Of a stretch of 11,607 nt of DNA, positions 1-7,749 are shown one piece after another. The notes beneath the pieces are model-generated. The model saw only the letters and a list, made by a program, of their open reading frames with translations, was not told where the DNA came from and did not search any database. Made by a program: the position numbers and the translations under genes. Source of the stretch: CAMAXB01 sp041746615 (GTDB lineage Bacteria > Verrucomicrobiota > Verrucomicrobiia > Opitutales > Opitutaceae); assembly GCA_041746615.1 (NCBI GenBank), contig JBGTGS010000305.1:1-11607 (forward strand). Direction: 5' to 3'. How positions within the stretch are numbered: position 1 is the first letter of the stretch; each line of letters begins with the position of its first letter.

Positions 1-305
1 AGTTCGCTGCCGAGGGCCGACCGCAGCTGGCCTTCGGTGTGGGCATCAACACCGCGCACGTCGTCGCCGGGAACATCGGCTCCCGCCGCCGGCTCAACTA
101 CTCGGTGATCGGCGACGGCGTGAATCTCGCCGCCCGACTACAGACCCAGACCCGCAACCCGGACTTCGCCGCCGACATCCTCGTCAGCGCCGCCACCCTC
201 TCCGCCGCTCGCGGCCACTACCAGGCCCGCGGCCTCGGAGAGGTTGCGGTGAAAGGACGGACGGAAACCGTCAGCATTCATGCCATTGACGGGATGGTGG
301 CCTGA
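1..305 (+). CDS. Class III adenylate/guanylate cyclase, C-terminal fragment (5' truncated by window edge)
   Basis: This is the last 100 residues of a class III nucleotide cyclase, which makes cyclic AMP (or cyclic GMP) from the nucleoside triphosphate. The reading frame is open from base 3 to the TGA at 303-305, and the true start lies left of the window. The family signature is clear: GINTAHVVAGNIGS is followed by NYSVIGDGVNLAARLQ, which contains the Asn and Arg (VNLAAR) that stabilise the transition state. The residue before VIGD is Ser, at the position that is usually Asp or Thr in adenylate cyclases and that contacts adenine, so ATP is the likelier substrate; this is inference. Nothing follows the catalytic domain except about 50 residues of its own C-terminal end, so sensory domains, often CHASE2 or membrane segments in such proteins, would be N-terminal and out of view. 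The next gene starts 97 bases downstream on the same strand. Confidence 0.93.
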   Translation, partial: FAAEGRPQLAFGVGINTAHVVAGNIGSRRRLNYSVIGDGVNLAARLQTQTRNPDFAADILVSAATLSAARGHYQARGLGEVAVKGRTETVSIHAIDGMVA

Positions 306-402
306 ACCGACGCAGGGCTCCGAAAAGAGGGATGTGCCCGGTAGGCTTGCCCCGCTGCAATTTCCTTGTCCCCACCAGCCCACATGGCTAGTGGATTCCC
401 CT

Positions 403-3400
403 ATGAAACGGTGGCTCTTTACCCCATCACTCGGAGCTGCAGCAGCTTTGCTTTTATCGTGCGGCGCCTTGAATGCACAAACGGTCACCTGGGTCGGCAC
501 GGGCTCGTATGATGGCAACAACGTTGCCGAGAACTGGTTGGGCGGGGTGCTCCCATTGAACGACGGCACTGAGGAATTCCTATTCGGTCCATCCTCGGGC
601 TGGCAGTCGGTGACGCTGTACAACAACATGTTCGCCCGGAAGGTCTCGTTCGTCGGCAATACCACACCCTTTTGGCTGGATGACGACTATGGGAATCTGA
701 CCATCGGTGCGGATGGGCTGCTCTACGCCCCGGCCACACCACTTGTCTCCCGCATCGGGGCCTACACCGTGATCGTGTCTGCCGATCAAGCCTGGGATAT
801 TCAAAGTGGTGCCTTGGAGATTGAATACTACATGCAGGGGCCCGGCCGCATCACCAAGACTGGCGCAGGCACATTGATCATTTTCAATAATAACAACGCG
901 GCTTGGACCGGAGGCGTCGATCTCGTTGCCGGGCGGGTGGCCATTGGGCCCGGTGGAGCCGGGGTTCCCCTCGGCACCGGCCCCTTGACCTTCAGCGGCG
1001 GCACCCTGATCGCCTCGTCCCGGCTCGCCTACGGTTCCTCCTCGAGCGATCCGGTGGTGGTGTCCAACCCCATCTTCAGCAACGGCCTCATCAGAACCGT
1101 CAACGACAACGAGCTCGAATTCGACAACGTGGTCACCCTGAACGCCGACACCACTATTCAGTCGCGCGGCCTGCCGCTGTACATCAACAACCAGATCACG
1201 GACGGGGGAAACAACTACAAGCTCACCATCGATGCCGCCGGCGCCGTCATTCTGGACCCCTCACTGAACGACCTCACCAACACCTACACCGGGGGCACCC
1301 ATGTGGAAAAGGGCGTGCTGATCTTCGGCAACGAGGACGGCATTCCCACCACCGGCTCGATCAGTGTTGCCTCCCTTGGCTACGCCGGAATCGCCGACAC
1401 CGGAGTGACGCCCGCCAGCTTCCTCGGCAAATTCGACGGCCCCAACACCCATGGCACCATCGGGTTTGACACCGACCCCGAGTTCTTTTTCACCCCCTAC
1501 GAGGGAGCCATCGACCTCACCGGTTTTTCCAGTACCGCCCGGCTCGGCTCCGCCACCGAGGCCTTCTTGGGAAGCACAGCGCTCATTACCCCGCCGAGCC
1601 TCGACTACCGCTTCGGTGGTGGAGGCGGTGCACTCATCGTGCAATCGCTCCTGACCGGTCCGCGCAACGTGGTGGGAGATTCGCCAGCCGCGCTTCCCCT
1701 CGGCGTCTTCTTCGAGAACACGGGCAATGATTTCACGGGCGATGTCACCGCCACCCACACGGCACTGAGCTTCGCCGAAGGCGCACTGCCCGCTTCGGCC
1801 GGGCTCGTTCTCGGCCCGGGAGGCTACATCAGCCTCGGGGGTACCACCGCCCTTCAGGATTTCATCGACCGATTCCCGACGAACACCAACAACGGCATGA
1901 TCGGACTGGAAGGCGACTTTTTGACGAACATCATCACCGCCAACCTCGAGCTGGGTGCCTTCACCGACCGGATTTACCTCGGCACGGCCAGGACCGGCGG
2001 CACCGATGACGGCGTGTATGGCGGCCTCCGCCTGCAGGGAACCATCACCAACGCCGGCACCAACCCGTATCGTTTTGGCGGTTACAAAGGCGGCCTCCTC
2101 CGCATCGAGAGCAACCTCACCGGTGCAGCCGGCATGCACATCGGTGACCCCGACGTGCCGGCGACTTTCGGGGATATCGTGACCCAGGAGATCTCCGCAG
2201 TTGCCTTGATGGGAGACAACAGCGGGTTGTCGGGAGACACCACCCTCTTCGGCGGCCAGCTTTACCTGGGCAACATCAACGCCCTCGGCACCGGCTCCCT
2301 GATCGTTGAGGGCATGCCCCTGCCCCCGGAATGGCAGGATGAAAATGACTTCGAGGAACTGTCAGCTCCGGAATTGGGCACGGCTTACGATCTGATGTTT
2401 TCAAATAACATCACGCTGAACTCCTCGCTGGGGATTTCGGAGTACTCCTATCTGGGATTGTCCGGAAAGATCAGCGGCATCGGCGAGCTCTACTTGAATG
2501 AAGGCGCGCGCTTGACGCTGTCCAATGACACCAACGACTTCACTGGAGGCATCTACCTAAGCCGTTTCACGGAATTGCATGTCGATGCCGATCACGCCAC
2601 CGGCCCGGGTCCGCTGGCCTTCGGCGGCGGCAGTGGCATCACCATTTATCTCGGGACCGCCAATCCTGTGATCAACGGATTAAAAAGTAGCCCGGACGAT
2701 TTCAGCTTTTTCTACGCTGAGCAGCCCAACACGACCCTGACCATCAACCAGTCGTTCGACACCCACGTCAACACGTCCTTTGATTCCATCGCGCCTGCAC
2801 TGAACGACACGCTGCGCGTCGTAAAAACGGGAGTCGGCACCATGCGCTGGAGGTCCGGCTTCCTGTACCCCCAGTTCGGCACGGTTGAGGCGGGCCTGCC
2901 TGGCAGCCCACAGGTGGGCCTGGAGGTTCAGCAGGGCACCTTGCTAATCGGTTCTTTTGCCCGGTTATCCTTCTCCGGTCCCTCCATCTGGGTGCGTCCG
3001 GGCGCCACCCTGGCCGTGGACGACAATTATACGGTCGAAAACCCTCTTATTCTCGAAACTGGATCCCGACTGACCGGGAGCGGCTGGTTCGACTCCGCCA
3101 CCATCGGCAACGGGGCCGTGATTGCGCCCGGCTTTAACGACGGGATGCGTCCCATCGGTCAGCTGGGTTTCCACGACCTCACCCTGGCCGGGGGCGGCAT
3201 TTTTGAGTGGAACATGCAAAGTCCCCTTGGATCGCCCGGGACAGGCTGGGACCTCATCACCGTGAGCACGCCGCTCACCCTGCACATCACGGCAACCGCC
3301 GGTGACCGCTTCTCACTCAAGGCCATTTCGCTCGACATGGATGGAACACCCGGGGTGCTCAATGATATCGCCCATGGGGATCCCACCTACAGCTGGCTGC

Positions 3401-3621
3401 TCTTCGAGACGGAAAGCATCGTGGGCTTCGACCCCTCCAAATTCCTCATCGACGACTCGCAGTTCTTTACGGCGGCCGGCAGTGGCACCTTCTCCCTCAG
3501 CCAAGTCGGCAGCGACCTCTTCCTTACCTTCACCCCCGTGCCCGAGCCATCCACTTACGTCCTCATGGCCCTCGGCCTCGGCATCCTAAGCGTCGGTGCC
3601 TGGCGCCGCCGGAAGGGTTGA
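403..3621 (+). CDS. Exported autotransporter-associated beta-strand repeat protein with PEP-CTERM sorting tail
   Basis: A 1072-residue surface or matrix protein of no known enzymatic function. I start it at the ATG at 403 because it begins a clean Sec signal peptide (MKRWLFTP, a hydrophobic AAAALLL core, then ALNA before Gln). The frame stays open upstream to an ATG at 280, but that part overlaps the cyclase and reads as non-signal sequence. The Shine-Dalgarno match is weak. The body is rich in Gly, Thr, Asn and Leu and carries degenerate beta-strand repeats of the autotransporter-associated type: around residues 147-182 (KTGAGTLIIFNNNNAAWTGG), 281-310 (NTYTGGTHVEKGVLIFGN), 701-740 (NDTNDFTGGIYL) and 804-851 (VVKTGVGTMRW ... 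VQQGTLLIGS). These predict a right-handed beta-helix. The C-terminus has the exosortase signal: VPEPST near residue 1046, a hydrophobic helix and a basic RRRKG end. No autotransporter barrel is present, so despite the repeat name export is by Sec plus exosortase. Polysaccharide or adhesion roles are possible but not shown. Confidence 0.93.
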   Translation: MKRWLFTPSLGAAAALLLSCGALNAQTVTWVGTGSYDGNNVAENWLGGVLPLNDGTEEFLFGPSSGWQSVTLYNNMFARKVSFVGNTTPFWLDDDYGNLTIGADGLLYAPATPLVSRIGAYTVIVSADQAWDIQSGALEIEYYMQGPGRITKTGAGTLIIFNNNNAAWTGGVDLVAGRVAIGPGGAGVPLGTGPLTFSGGTLIASSRLAYGSSSSDPVVVSNPIFSNGLIRTVNDNELEFDNVVTLNADTTIQSRGLPLYINNQITDGGNNYKLTIDAAGAVILDPSLNDLTNTYTGGTHVEKGVLIFGNEDGIPTTGSISVASLGYAGIADTGVTPASFLGKFDGPNTHGTIGFDTDPEFFFTPYEGAIDLTGFSSTARLGSATEAFLGSTALITPPSLDYRFGGGGGALIVQSLLTGPRNVVGDSPAALPLGVFFENTGNDFTGDVTATHTALSFAEGALPASAGLVLGPGGYISLGGTTALQDFIDRFPTNTNNGMIGLEGDFLTNIITANLELGAFTDRIYLGTARTGGTDDGVYGGLRLQGTITNAGTNPYRFGGYKGGLLRIESNLTGAAGMHIGDPDVPATFGDIVTQEISAVALMGDNSGLSGDTTLFGGQLYLGNINALGTGSLIVEGMPLPPEWQDENDFEELSAPELGTAYDLMFSNNITLNSSLGISEYSYLGLSGKISGIGELYLNEGARLTLSNDTNDFTGGIYLSRFTELHVDADHATGPGPLAFGGGSGITIYLGTANPVINGLKSSPDDFSFFYAEQPNTTLTINQSFDTHVNTSFDSIAPALNDTLRVVKTGVGTMRWRSGFLYPQFGTVEAGLPGSPQVGLEVQQGTLLIGSFARLSFSGPSIWVRPGATLAVDDNYTVENPLILETGSRLTGSGWFDSATIGNGAVIAPGFNDGMRPIGQLGFHDLTLAGGGIFEWNMQSPLGSPGTGWDLITVSTPLTLHITATAGDRFSLKAISLDMDGTPGVLNDIAHGDPTYSWLLFETESIVGFDPSKFLIDDSQFFTAAGSGTFSLSQVGSDLFLTFTPVPEPSTYVLMALGLGILSVGAWRRRKG

Positions 3622-3656
3622 AATTCGTCAGGAGGCCCCTTGTCCCCGAAAGGTGG

Positions 3657-3678
3657 GCGGGCAGGTCCCTCTGCCCGC
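3657..3678. terminator. Hairpin between convergent genes, possible bidirectional terminator
   Basis: A perfect 8-bp stem (GCGGGCAG / CTGCCCGC) closes a 6-base loop (GTCCCT). It lies 36 bases past the stop of the beta-strand protein and 138 bases before the stop of the VWA gene coming from the other side. Neither strand has a U-tract after the stem, so an intrinsic terminator is uncertain. The rest of the 194-base convergent gap shows nothing else that I recognise. Confidence 0.35.
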
Positions 3679-3815
3679 TGTTGGACGTGGCCATCCACCC
3701 ACCCGGAAACGCGCAGTGGGACCTGAGCGTCAACCCAAAGCATGGACACAGGCCGACATCGGTACTGCTGGCAGTGCAGGTTGAAATCGGTCCCCCATCC
3801 CCGCGACGCGCCGCC

Positions 3816-6209
3816 CTATCCTCCGCTGATGTTTCGTGCCAGGCGGACCAGCTCGACGAACTCCCCCCGGTGGCCCTCGGCGTCGTCAGCCAACCCCGCG
3901 CCCGCCCAGTTGATCACCTGCTCGTAGCTGGCCTGCCCTTTGTGCTCAGAGTCGCGCAGGATCATGCCGAAGCCCGCCACGGCCGCAGCGAACTGGAAAT
4001 CCCCGGACGCACCCGCGAAGGCCGCCCCGGAATCGGTGAAGGGAAAATCCAGGCGCTCGCTCACCTCCCCATCGGGTGCCTTGTAGCGGATCGCCACCGT
4101 GAGCAGCTCCCGCGCAAGCGGGGTGTTCGCACCCGCCAGCCGCACCGACTGGTCCTGATAGCGCAGGGGCTCGGCGGGCACGACCGGGGAAGCCCCGACC
4201 GGCACGATCTCATAGAGCGCGGTGACGGTGTGGCCAGCACCGATCTCGCCGGCGTCGATTGCATCGTTGTCAAAATCCTCCCGGTTCAGCAGGCGGTTCT
4301 CATAACCAATGAGTCGATACGAAGCCACCTGTGCCGGGTTGAACTCGACCTGGATCTTCACGTCCTTCGCGATGGTGGCCAAACTGCCGTCCACCTGCTC
4401 GACGAGCAGCTTGCGCGCCTCGCGCACGGTGTCGATGTAGCCGTAGACCCCGTTGCCGCGGTTGGCCAGCGACTCAAGCGTAGTGTCCTTGAGGTTGCCC
4501 ATGCCGAAGCCCAGCACCGTGAGGAAAACTCCGCTTTCAGCCTTCTCCTCGACCAGTCGGACGAGCTCGCTCTGGTTGGTGATGCCGACGTTGAAGTCGC
4601 CGTCGGTGCACAGGATCACACGGTTCAAACCGCCGTCCACGAAGTTGGCCCGGGCAATGTCGTAAGCCAGATGGATCGCCGTGCCGGCATTCGTCGAACC
4701 GGAGGGACGCAGTGCATCCAAGGCGGCAAGGATCTCGCGCTTGCGCACAACCGGAGTCGAAGGCAGGGCGAGTCCGGACTGCCCCGCGTAGGTGACGATG
4801 GCCACGCGATCATCGTTCTTCAGACGACCGAGCAGGAGACGCAGGGATTCCTTCACCAGCGGCAGACGGTTGGGTCCGTTCATCGAGCCGGAAACATCGA
4901 TCAGAAAGACGAGGTTGGCGCCCGGGCGGGTGGCGTTGTTCAGCTCCCGAGCCTTGATGCCGATGCGTACGAGCCGATTTTCCGGATTCCAAGGAGCGGC
5001 GGCCGCCTCGATCCCGGCGGTGAAGGGCACGGCTCCGTCCGGAGCCGGTGGCGGGTAGCGGTAGGGGAAATAATTGATCAGTTCCTCAATCCGCACCGCG
5101 TCCGGCGGGGGCCGTTGCCCATTTTGAAGGAACCGGCGCATGTTGGCATAGGAGGCCGTGTCGACATCGACGGCAAAGGTGGACAGCGGGTGGTCGCCCA
5201 CGCGCACAAAGGCGTTGTCGCGAATGTGGGCATAGTCCTCGGTGTTGTGGACGACGGGAGGAACGAATCCCCTTCTCAAACCAATGGGTTCGGGCGACGG
5301 CATCGGCAACAGACCGGACGGTAGGCGGGTGCCTACTGTGGTGCTCCCCGCGAGGTAACCGGCACTCGCATTCGTTTCGACGATGAAGGGGGAGAGCATG
5401 ACCGTGCCGCTGTCCGCGGGCACAGCGGCCGCTCCCAGTCGTCGCATGTCCTGACTTTGCTCCTGGTTGACCACCGTGATCGACGCGGAGAGGTCGCCTG
5501 CGTTCGTAGCGAGCTGGGTGCTCGACAAGGAATTCGCTGCTCCAGATGCCTGGACCGGAGCCGTACTACCCAACCTCACCCCGCCGGACCCCACTCCGGC
5601 GATGTCTGCCCGGGACGGACCGGAAAGAGTCAGAGGGGGTGTGACCAAAGGTGGCACCGAGAAGGTCACTACCGGAGGAGCCGCTCCCCGGGCCGGCGGG
5701 CTCATCCGGGGCTGATCCAGCAAGGGCGTGACTGTCGTCGGCGCAGCGATCACGGGCATCTCCAGTGGCATGATGGCATCGGCGGACACCGCCTCGTCCA
5801 ACGGCGGCAGCATCATTTCCATCATCGTGGTCGGGGCGGGTTCGGCCGTCTCAAACTTCGCCCGCACCGGTGATTCGCCATCGTACAGCACCACCATCAC
5901 CGCGAAGCAGGCCGCGGCGAGACCCGAGATGAGGAAATAGGGAAAGCGCACCACCTTGGCCGGCCGGGTCCAGGGAGCCGGCTGCGCCGGAATGGCAACG
6001 GCGAGTACAGACGTCGCCTGCTCAGTCGACTCGCCGGCCAACACTTCGGTGAGTTCACCGGCCAGCGCACGGATCTCGGCCACGGCGGCCTGGAGCGCCG
6101 GGTCGTGTTGCACCGCGGCCTCGATCGTGGCGTGTTCGTCGCCCTCCAACTCACCCAAGGCATAGGCGGTGAGGAGAGGATCATCAGGAGTGATAGTGGG
6201 TTCGTTCAT
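3816..6209 (-). CDS. YfbK-type von Willebrand A domain protein with anti-sigma-like N-terminus and one membrane helix
   Basis: A 797-residue membrane protein. Residues 1-60 are acidic, with LLTAYALGELEGDEH near the start, a pattern found at the N-terminus of many anti-sigma factors; no HxxxCxxC zinc motif is present. A single transmembrane helix lies at about 91-109 (FLISGLAAACFAVMVVL). A Pro/Ala/Ser-rich linker (110-320) follows. A VWA N-terminal domain comes next at about 325-420 (STFAVDVDTASYANMRRFL, RIEELINYFPYRYP). The VWA domain spans about 430-610 and has a complete metal-binding MIDAS site: DVSGS at 438-442, Thr506, and Asp536 in CTDGD. The C-terminal part (610-797) matches the DUF3520-type tail of E. 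coli YfbK. The ATG at 6209 has a GGGGAGA Shine-Dalgarno and lies 16 bases after the sigma gene, so the two are surely co-transcribed. Inferred role: it holds or releases the sigma factor in response to a periplasmic ligand. Residues 239-296 resemble part of a TonB-receptor plug (see findings). Confidence 0.93.
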   Translation of the reverse strand: MNEPTITPDDPLLTAYALGELEGDEHATIEAAVQHDPALQAAVAEIRALAGELTEVLAGESTEQATSVLAVAIPAQPAPWTRPAKVVRFPYFLISGLAAACFAVMVVLYDGESPVRAKFETAEPAPTTMMEMMLPPLDEAVSADAIMPLEMPVIAAPTTVTPLLDQPRMSPPARGAAPPVVTFSVPPLVTPPLTLSGPSRADIAGVGSGGVRLGSTAPVQASGAANSLSSTQLATNAGDLSASITVVNQEQSQDMRRLGAAAVPADSGTVMLSPFIVETNASAGYLAGSTTVGTRLPSGLLPMPSPEPIGLRRGFVPPVVHNTEDYAHIRDNAFVRVGDHPLSTFAVDVDTASYANMRRFLQNGQRPPPDAVRIEELINYFPYRYPPPAPDGAVPFTAGIEAAAAPWNPENRLVRIGIKARELNNATRPGANLVFLIDVSGSMNGPNRLPLVKESLRLLLGRLKNDDRVAIVTYAGQSGLALPSTPVVRKREILAALDALRPSGSTNAGTAIHLAYDIARANFVDGGLNRVILCTDGDFNVGITNQSELVRLVEEKAESGVFLTVLGFGMGNLKDTTLESLANRGNGVYGYIDTVREARKLLVEQVDGSLATIAKDVKIQVEFNPAQVASYRLIGYENRLLNREDFDNDAIDAGEIGAGHTVTALYEIVPVGASPVVPAEPLRYQDQSVRLAGANTPLARELLTVAIRYKAPDGEVSERLDFPFTDSGAAFAGASGDFQFAAAVAGFGMILRDSEHKGQASYEQVINWAGAGLADDAEGHRGEFVELVRLARNISGG

Positions 6210-6225
6210 GGTGGTGTCTCCCCGC

Positions 6226-6750
6226 TCACGGCTGCTGCGCGGCGAATTCCCGCCGCAGGCGCTGCACGGCCGTGTGGATCAAAAAGCCGACGTTGCTCAC
6301 CGACAGCGTGGTGATGCGGCTGATTTCCTTGTAACTGAAATTGTCCTGAAACTTCAAACGGATGACCTCCTGTTGATTGGGCGGGAGGTGCCCGATCAGG
6401 CGCAGGAGCGCGTCCTGAGTCTCAGCCCGCTCCAAAGCGCGGCCGGGACGTGGGACATCCGCGGTCATTCGCTCCATCTCTCCCTCGGCAAAGCGTTTCA
6501 TGCGCCCCTCCTTGCGCAGGACATCGAGCGCGCGGTGTCGGCAGACCGTGAAGAGCCACTCGGCCAGGTGGCCGTCCACCGCCTCGACCGGCTGGGCCAT
6601 AAGGCGGACGAAGGTGTCCTGGACGACATCGCGCGCCCGGTCCGGGTCGGCGAGCAGGCGGGCAGCGTAGCGCGTGAGCGGCGCCTGATACCGCGCCACG
6701 GCATTTTGCACAAATTCTCCAGCGTGTTCATGATCGGAGGTCGGAGTCAT
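6226..6750 (-). CDS. ECF-type RNA polymerase sigma factor
   Basis: A 174-residue extracytoplasmic-function sigma-70 factor that would direct RNA polymerase to a dedicated promoter set. Region 2 spans about residues 16-82 and includes ADPDRARDVVQDTFVRL, the core-binding and -10-recognition helices, and EWLFTVCRHRALDVLRK. Region 4 spans about 112-166 with LPPNQQEVIRLKFQDNFSY followed by the helix-turn-helix KEISRITTLSVSNVGFLIHTA that reads the -35 element. The length is normal for a minimal ECF factor with no extra C-terminal domain. The ATG at 6750 has GAAGG as a plausible ribosome site 5 bases upstream; an in-frame downstream Met is absent in the first domain. The gene precedes the VWA protein by 16 bases, the common sigma then regulator order. 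Its targets are unknown, although autoregulation is usual for this class. Confidence 0.95.
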   Translation of the reverse strand: MTPTSDHEHAGEFVQNAVARYQAPLTRYAARLLADPDRARDVVQDTFVRLMAQPVEAVDGHLAEWLFTVCRHRALDVLRKEGRMKRFAEGEMERMTADVPRPGRALERAETQDALLRLIGHLPPNQQEVIRLKFQDNFSYKEISRITTLSVSNVGFLIHTAVQRLRREFAAQQP

Positions 6751-6935
6751 GGGGACCTTCGCTGGATATGACGGGCGGCGCGGCGGTTTATTAGGCCGAG
6801 TTTAAAAATGAGCAGGCTCCGTCACTTCCAAGGCAGCGTGGCGCGCTGCTTAAGCAACCTGTCGAGGAGGTGCCTCCAGTTGCCAATTGAATTCCCAGCC
6901 TATTCATGGCTTCCGACTGCAAGTCCGACAGGTTG
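6751..6935 (-). other. Leader of the sigma-VWA operon (gene-free, AT-richer stretch)
   Basis: This 185-base gap should contain the promoter of the sigma-VWA operon. Read on the minus strand it has a TTGGAA (6831-6826) and, about 19 bases later, an A/T-rich patch TTTTTAAACT (around 6800-6810), which is locally poor in G and C compared with the rest of the window. As a sigma-70 promoter the match is weak (TTTAAA against TATAAT, long spacer). The gap may instead hold an ECF-type promoter that I cannot identify. The left arm and loop of the inverted repeat at 6847-6943 also lie here. Confidence 0.3.
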
Positions 6936-6943
6936 CTAAGGCA
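6847..6943. repeat. Imperfect 18-bp inverted repeat around a 61-base centre
   Basis: The left arm 6847-6864 and right arm 6926-6943 are reverse complements at 16 of 18 positions, with an uninterrupted 12-bp core (AGCAACCTGTCG / CGACAGGTTGCT). The right arm covers the TAG stop of the RDD gene. Inside are smaller symmetries: GGAGG-TG-CCTCC at 6866-6877 and GACT-GCA-AGTC at 6915-6925. It could end the upstream transcript, or be the remains of a small mobile element; no transposase is present. Confidence 0.5.
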
Positions 6944-7649
6944 CCCGGACCACCCGCGTGTCGGCGATATGGTCGTGCAGGGTGCGCTTTTCAGAGTCGA
7001 AGGCGGCGATCAGATAACCGATGCCGAGGGTTAGACTGCTCAAAAGCTCGGCAAAATAACGGCCGATGATGCGGCCCTTGGTCAGCCGGCTGCTGTCGGC
7101 GCGATAAATCCTCATGCCTAACGCCAGCTTGCCCGGGGTGGCGTCATACTTGCTGATGAAGAACAGGCCGTAGATAATGGGGATCACGATTTGCACGACA
7201 AAGCCCACCAGCTGGAAACCAATCAACGACTGCAGTTGTTCGGGGGTGGGCTCGGATCCCGACGTGAGGTTTTCCATGCCACCCAGCATCATGATCATCA
7301 GGGGGATCAAAATGATCCATGAAAGCATTCCAGTGATGAAACCATCGATGATCTTGGCAAGGACCCTGCGCCAGAAACCCCCATAACCCAGGATCTGCAC
7401 CTGCGAGGCACCGCCAACGGAGGTCGGCGTCCGGAGACTGCCGGCATCGCTCCTCAACCCAGGCTCTGCCGGAATCGGTGGATTGGGAACGGATGCTGCG
7501 GCCACTTCGGCATACGGCTGCCAATTGGCCATGCCGTTGCGCCAGACCAGCGTCGCCGCATGGATCGTACCGGCGTCCACCAGGGCTTTAAACTCCTCCG
7601 CCGACACCGGTCCGTGGCGTTGGCCGTCATTTGCATAGTACCATTGCAT
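6936..7649 (-). CDS. GYF_2-RDD domain integral membrane protein
   Basis: A 237-residue inner-membrane protein. Residues 1-50 form a GYF_2 domain, a small protein-interaction fold that binds proline-rich peptides: WYYANDGQRHGPVSAEEF, then LVDAGTIHAATLVWRNGMANWQPY. A flexible Pro/Ser linker (51-85) leads to an RDD domain (88-237). This opens with YGGFWRRVLAKIID carrying the conserved Arg and Asp, has hydrophobic segments at about 103-122, 146-165 and 197-216, and closes with FDSEKRTLHDHIADTRVV, the typical RDD end. RDD proteins are poorly understood; some have been linked to ion or proton transport, but nothing here specifies a substrate. The ATG at 7649 has a good Shine-Dalgarno (AAGAGG, 6 bases upstream). 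The gene runs divergently from the peptide-binding lipoprotein gene, with 100 bases between their starts, and appears to be its own transcription unit. Confidence 0.93.
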   Translation of the reverse strand: MQWYYANDGQRHGPVSAEEFKALVDAGTIHAATLVWRNGMANWQPYAEVAAASVPNPPIPAEPGLRSDAGSLRTPTSVGGASQVQILGYGGFWRRVLAKIIDGFITGMLSWIILIPLMIMMLGGMENLTSGSEPTPEQLQSLIGFQLVGFVVQIVIPIIYGLFFISKYDATPGKLALGMRIYRADSSRLTKGRIIGRYFAELLSSLTLGIGYLIAAFDSEKRTLHDHIADTRVVRVP

Positions 7650-7712
7650 GAGGCACCTCTTGAAATGGGCATGCCGACGTCCGTGGCAATGCCATTGTTG
7701 TGCCGGAGCGGC

Positions 7713-7741
7713 TTGTCGCCGGGTGCCGGGTCTGTTCTATT
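7713..7741 (+). promoter_or_regulatory. Candidate sigma-70 promoter for the peptide-binding lipoprotein gene
   Basis: TTGTCG (7713-7718) and TCTATT (7736-7741) match the -35 and -10 consensus at 4 of 6 bases each, with the ideal 17-base spacer. The ATG at 7750 is only 8 bases past the -10 box, so transcription would begin at or next to the start codon. This agrees with the lack of a Shine-Dalgarno in front of it. Chance matches of this quality are common, so this is a weak call. Confidence 0.3.
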
Positions 7742-7749
7742 GCGTCATC

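Noticed and set aside
280..402. Upstream 41-codon extension of the beta-strand protein
   Set aside because: It overlaps the end of the cyclase gene and would bury the signal peptide that starts cleanly at 403.
1261..2139. 292-codon open frame on the minus strand within the beta-strand protein gene
   Set aside because: Its Gly/Ala/Glu/Val-rich translation has no recognisable features, and the plus frame is continuous with repeats on both sides.
3618..5324. 568-codon open frame on the plus strand opposite the VWA gene
   Set aside because: It shows no domain, signal peptide or ribosome site, and the minus frame carries the complete VWA and YfbK-type domains.
6169..6771. 200-codon open frame on the plus strand over the sigma factor gene
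   Set aside because: It is antisense to an unmistakable ECF sigma factor and has no protein-like pattern.
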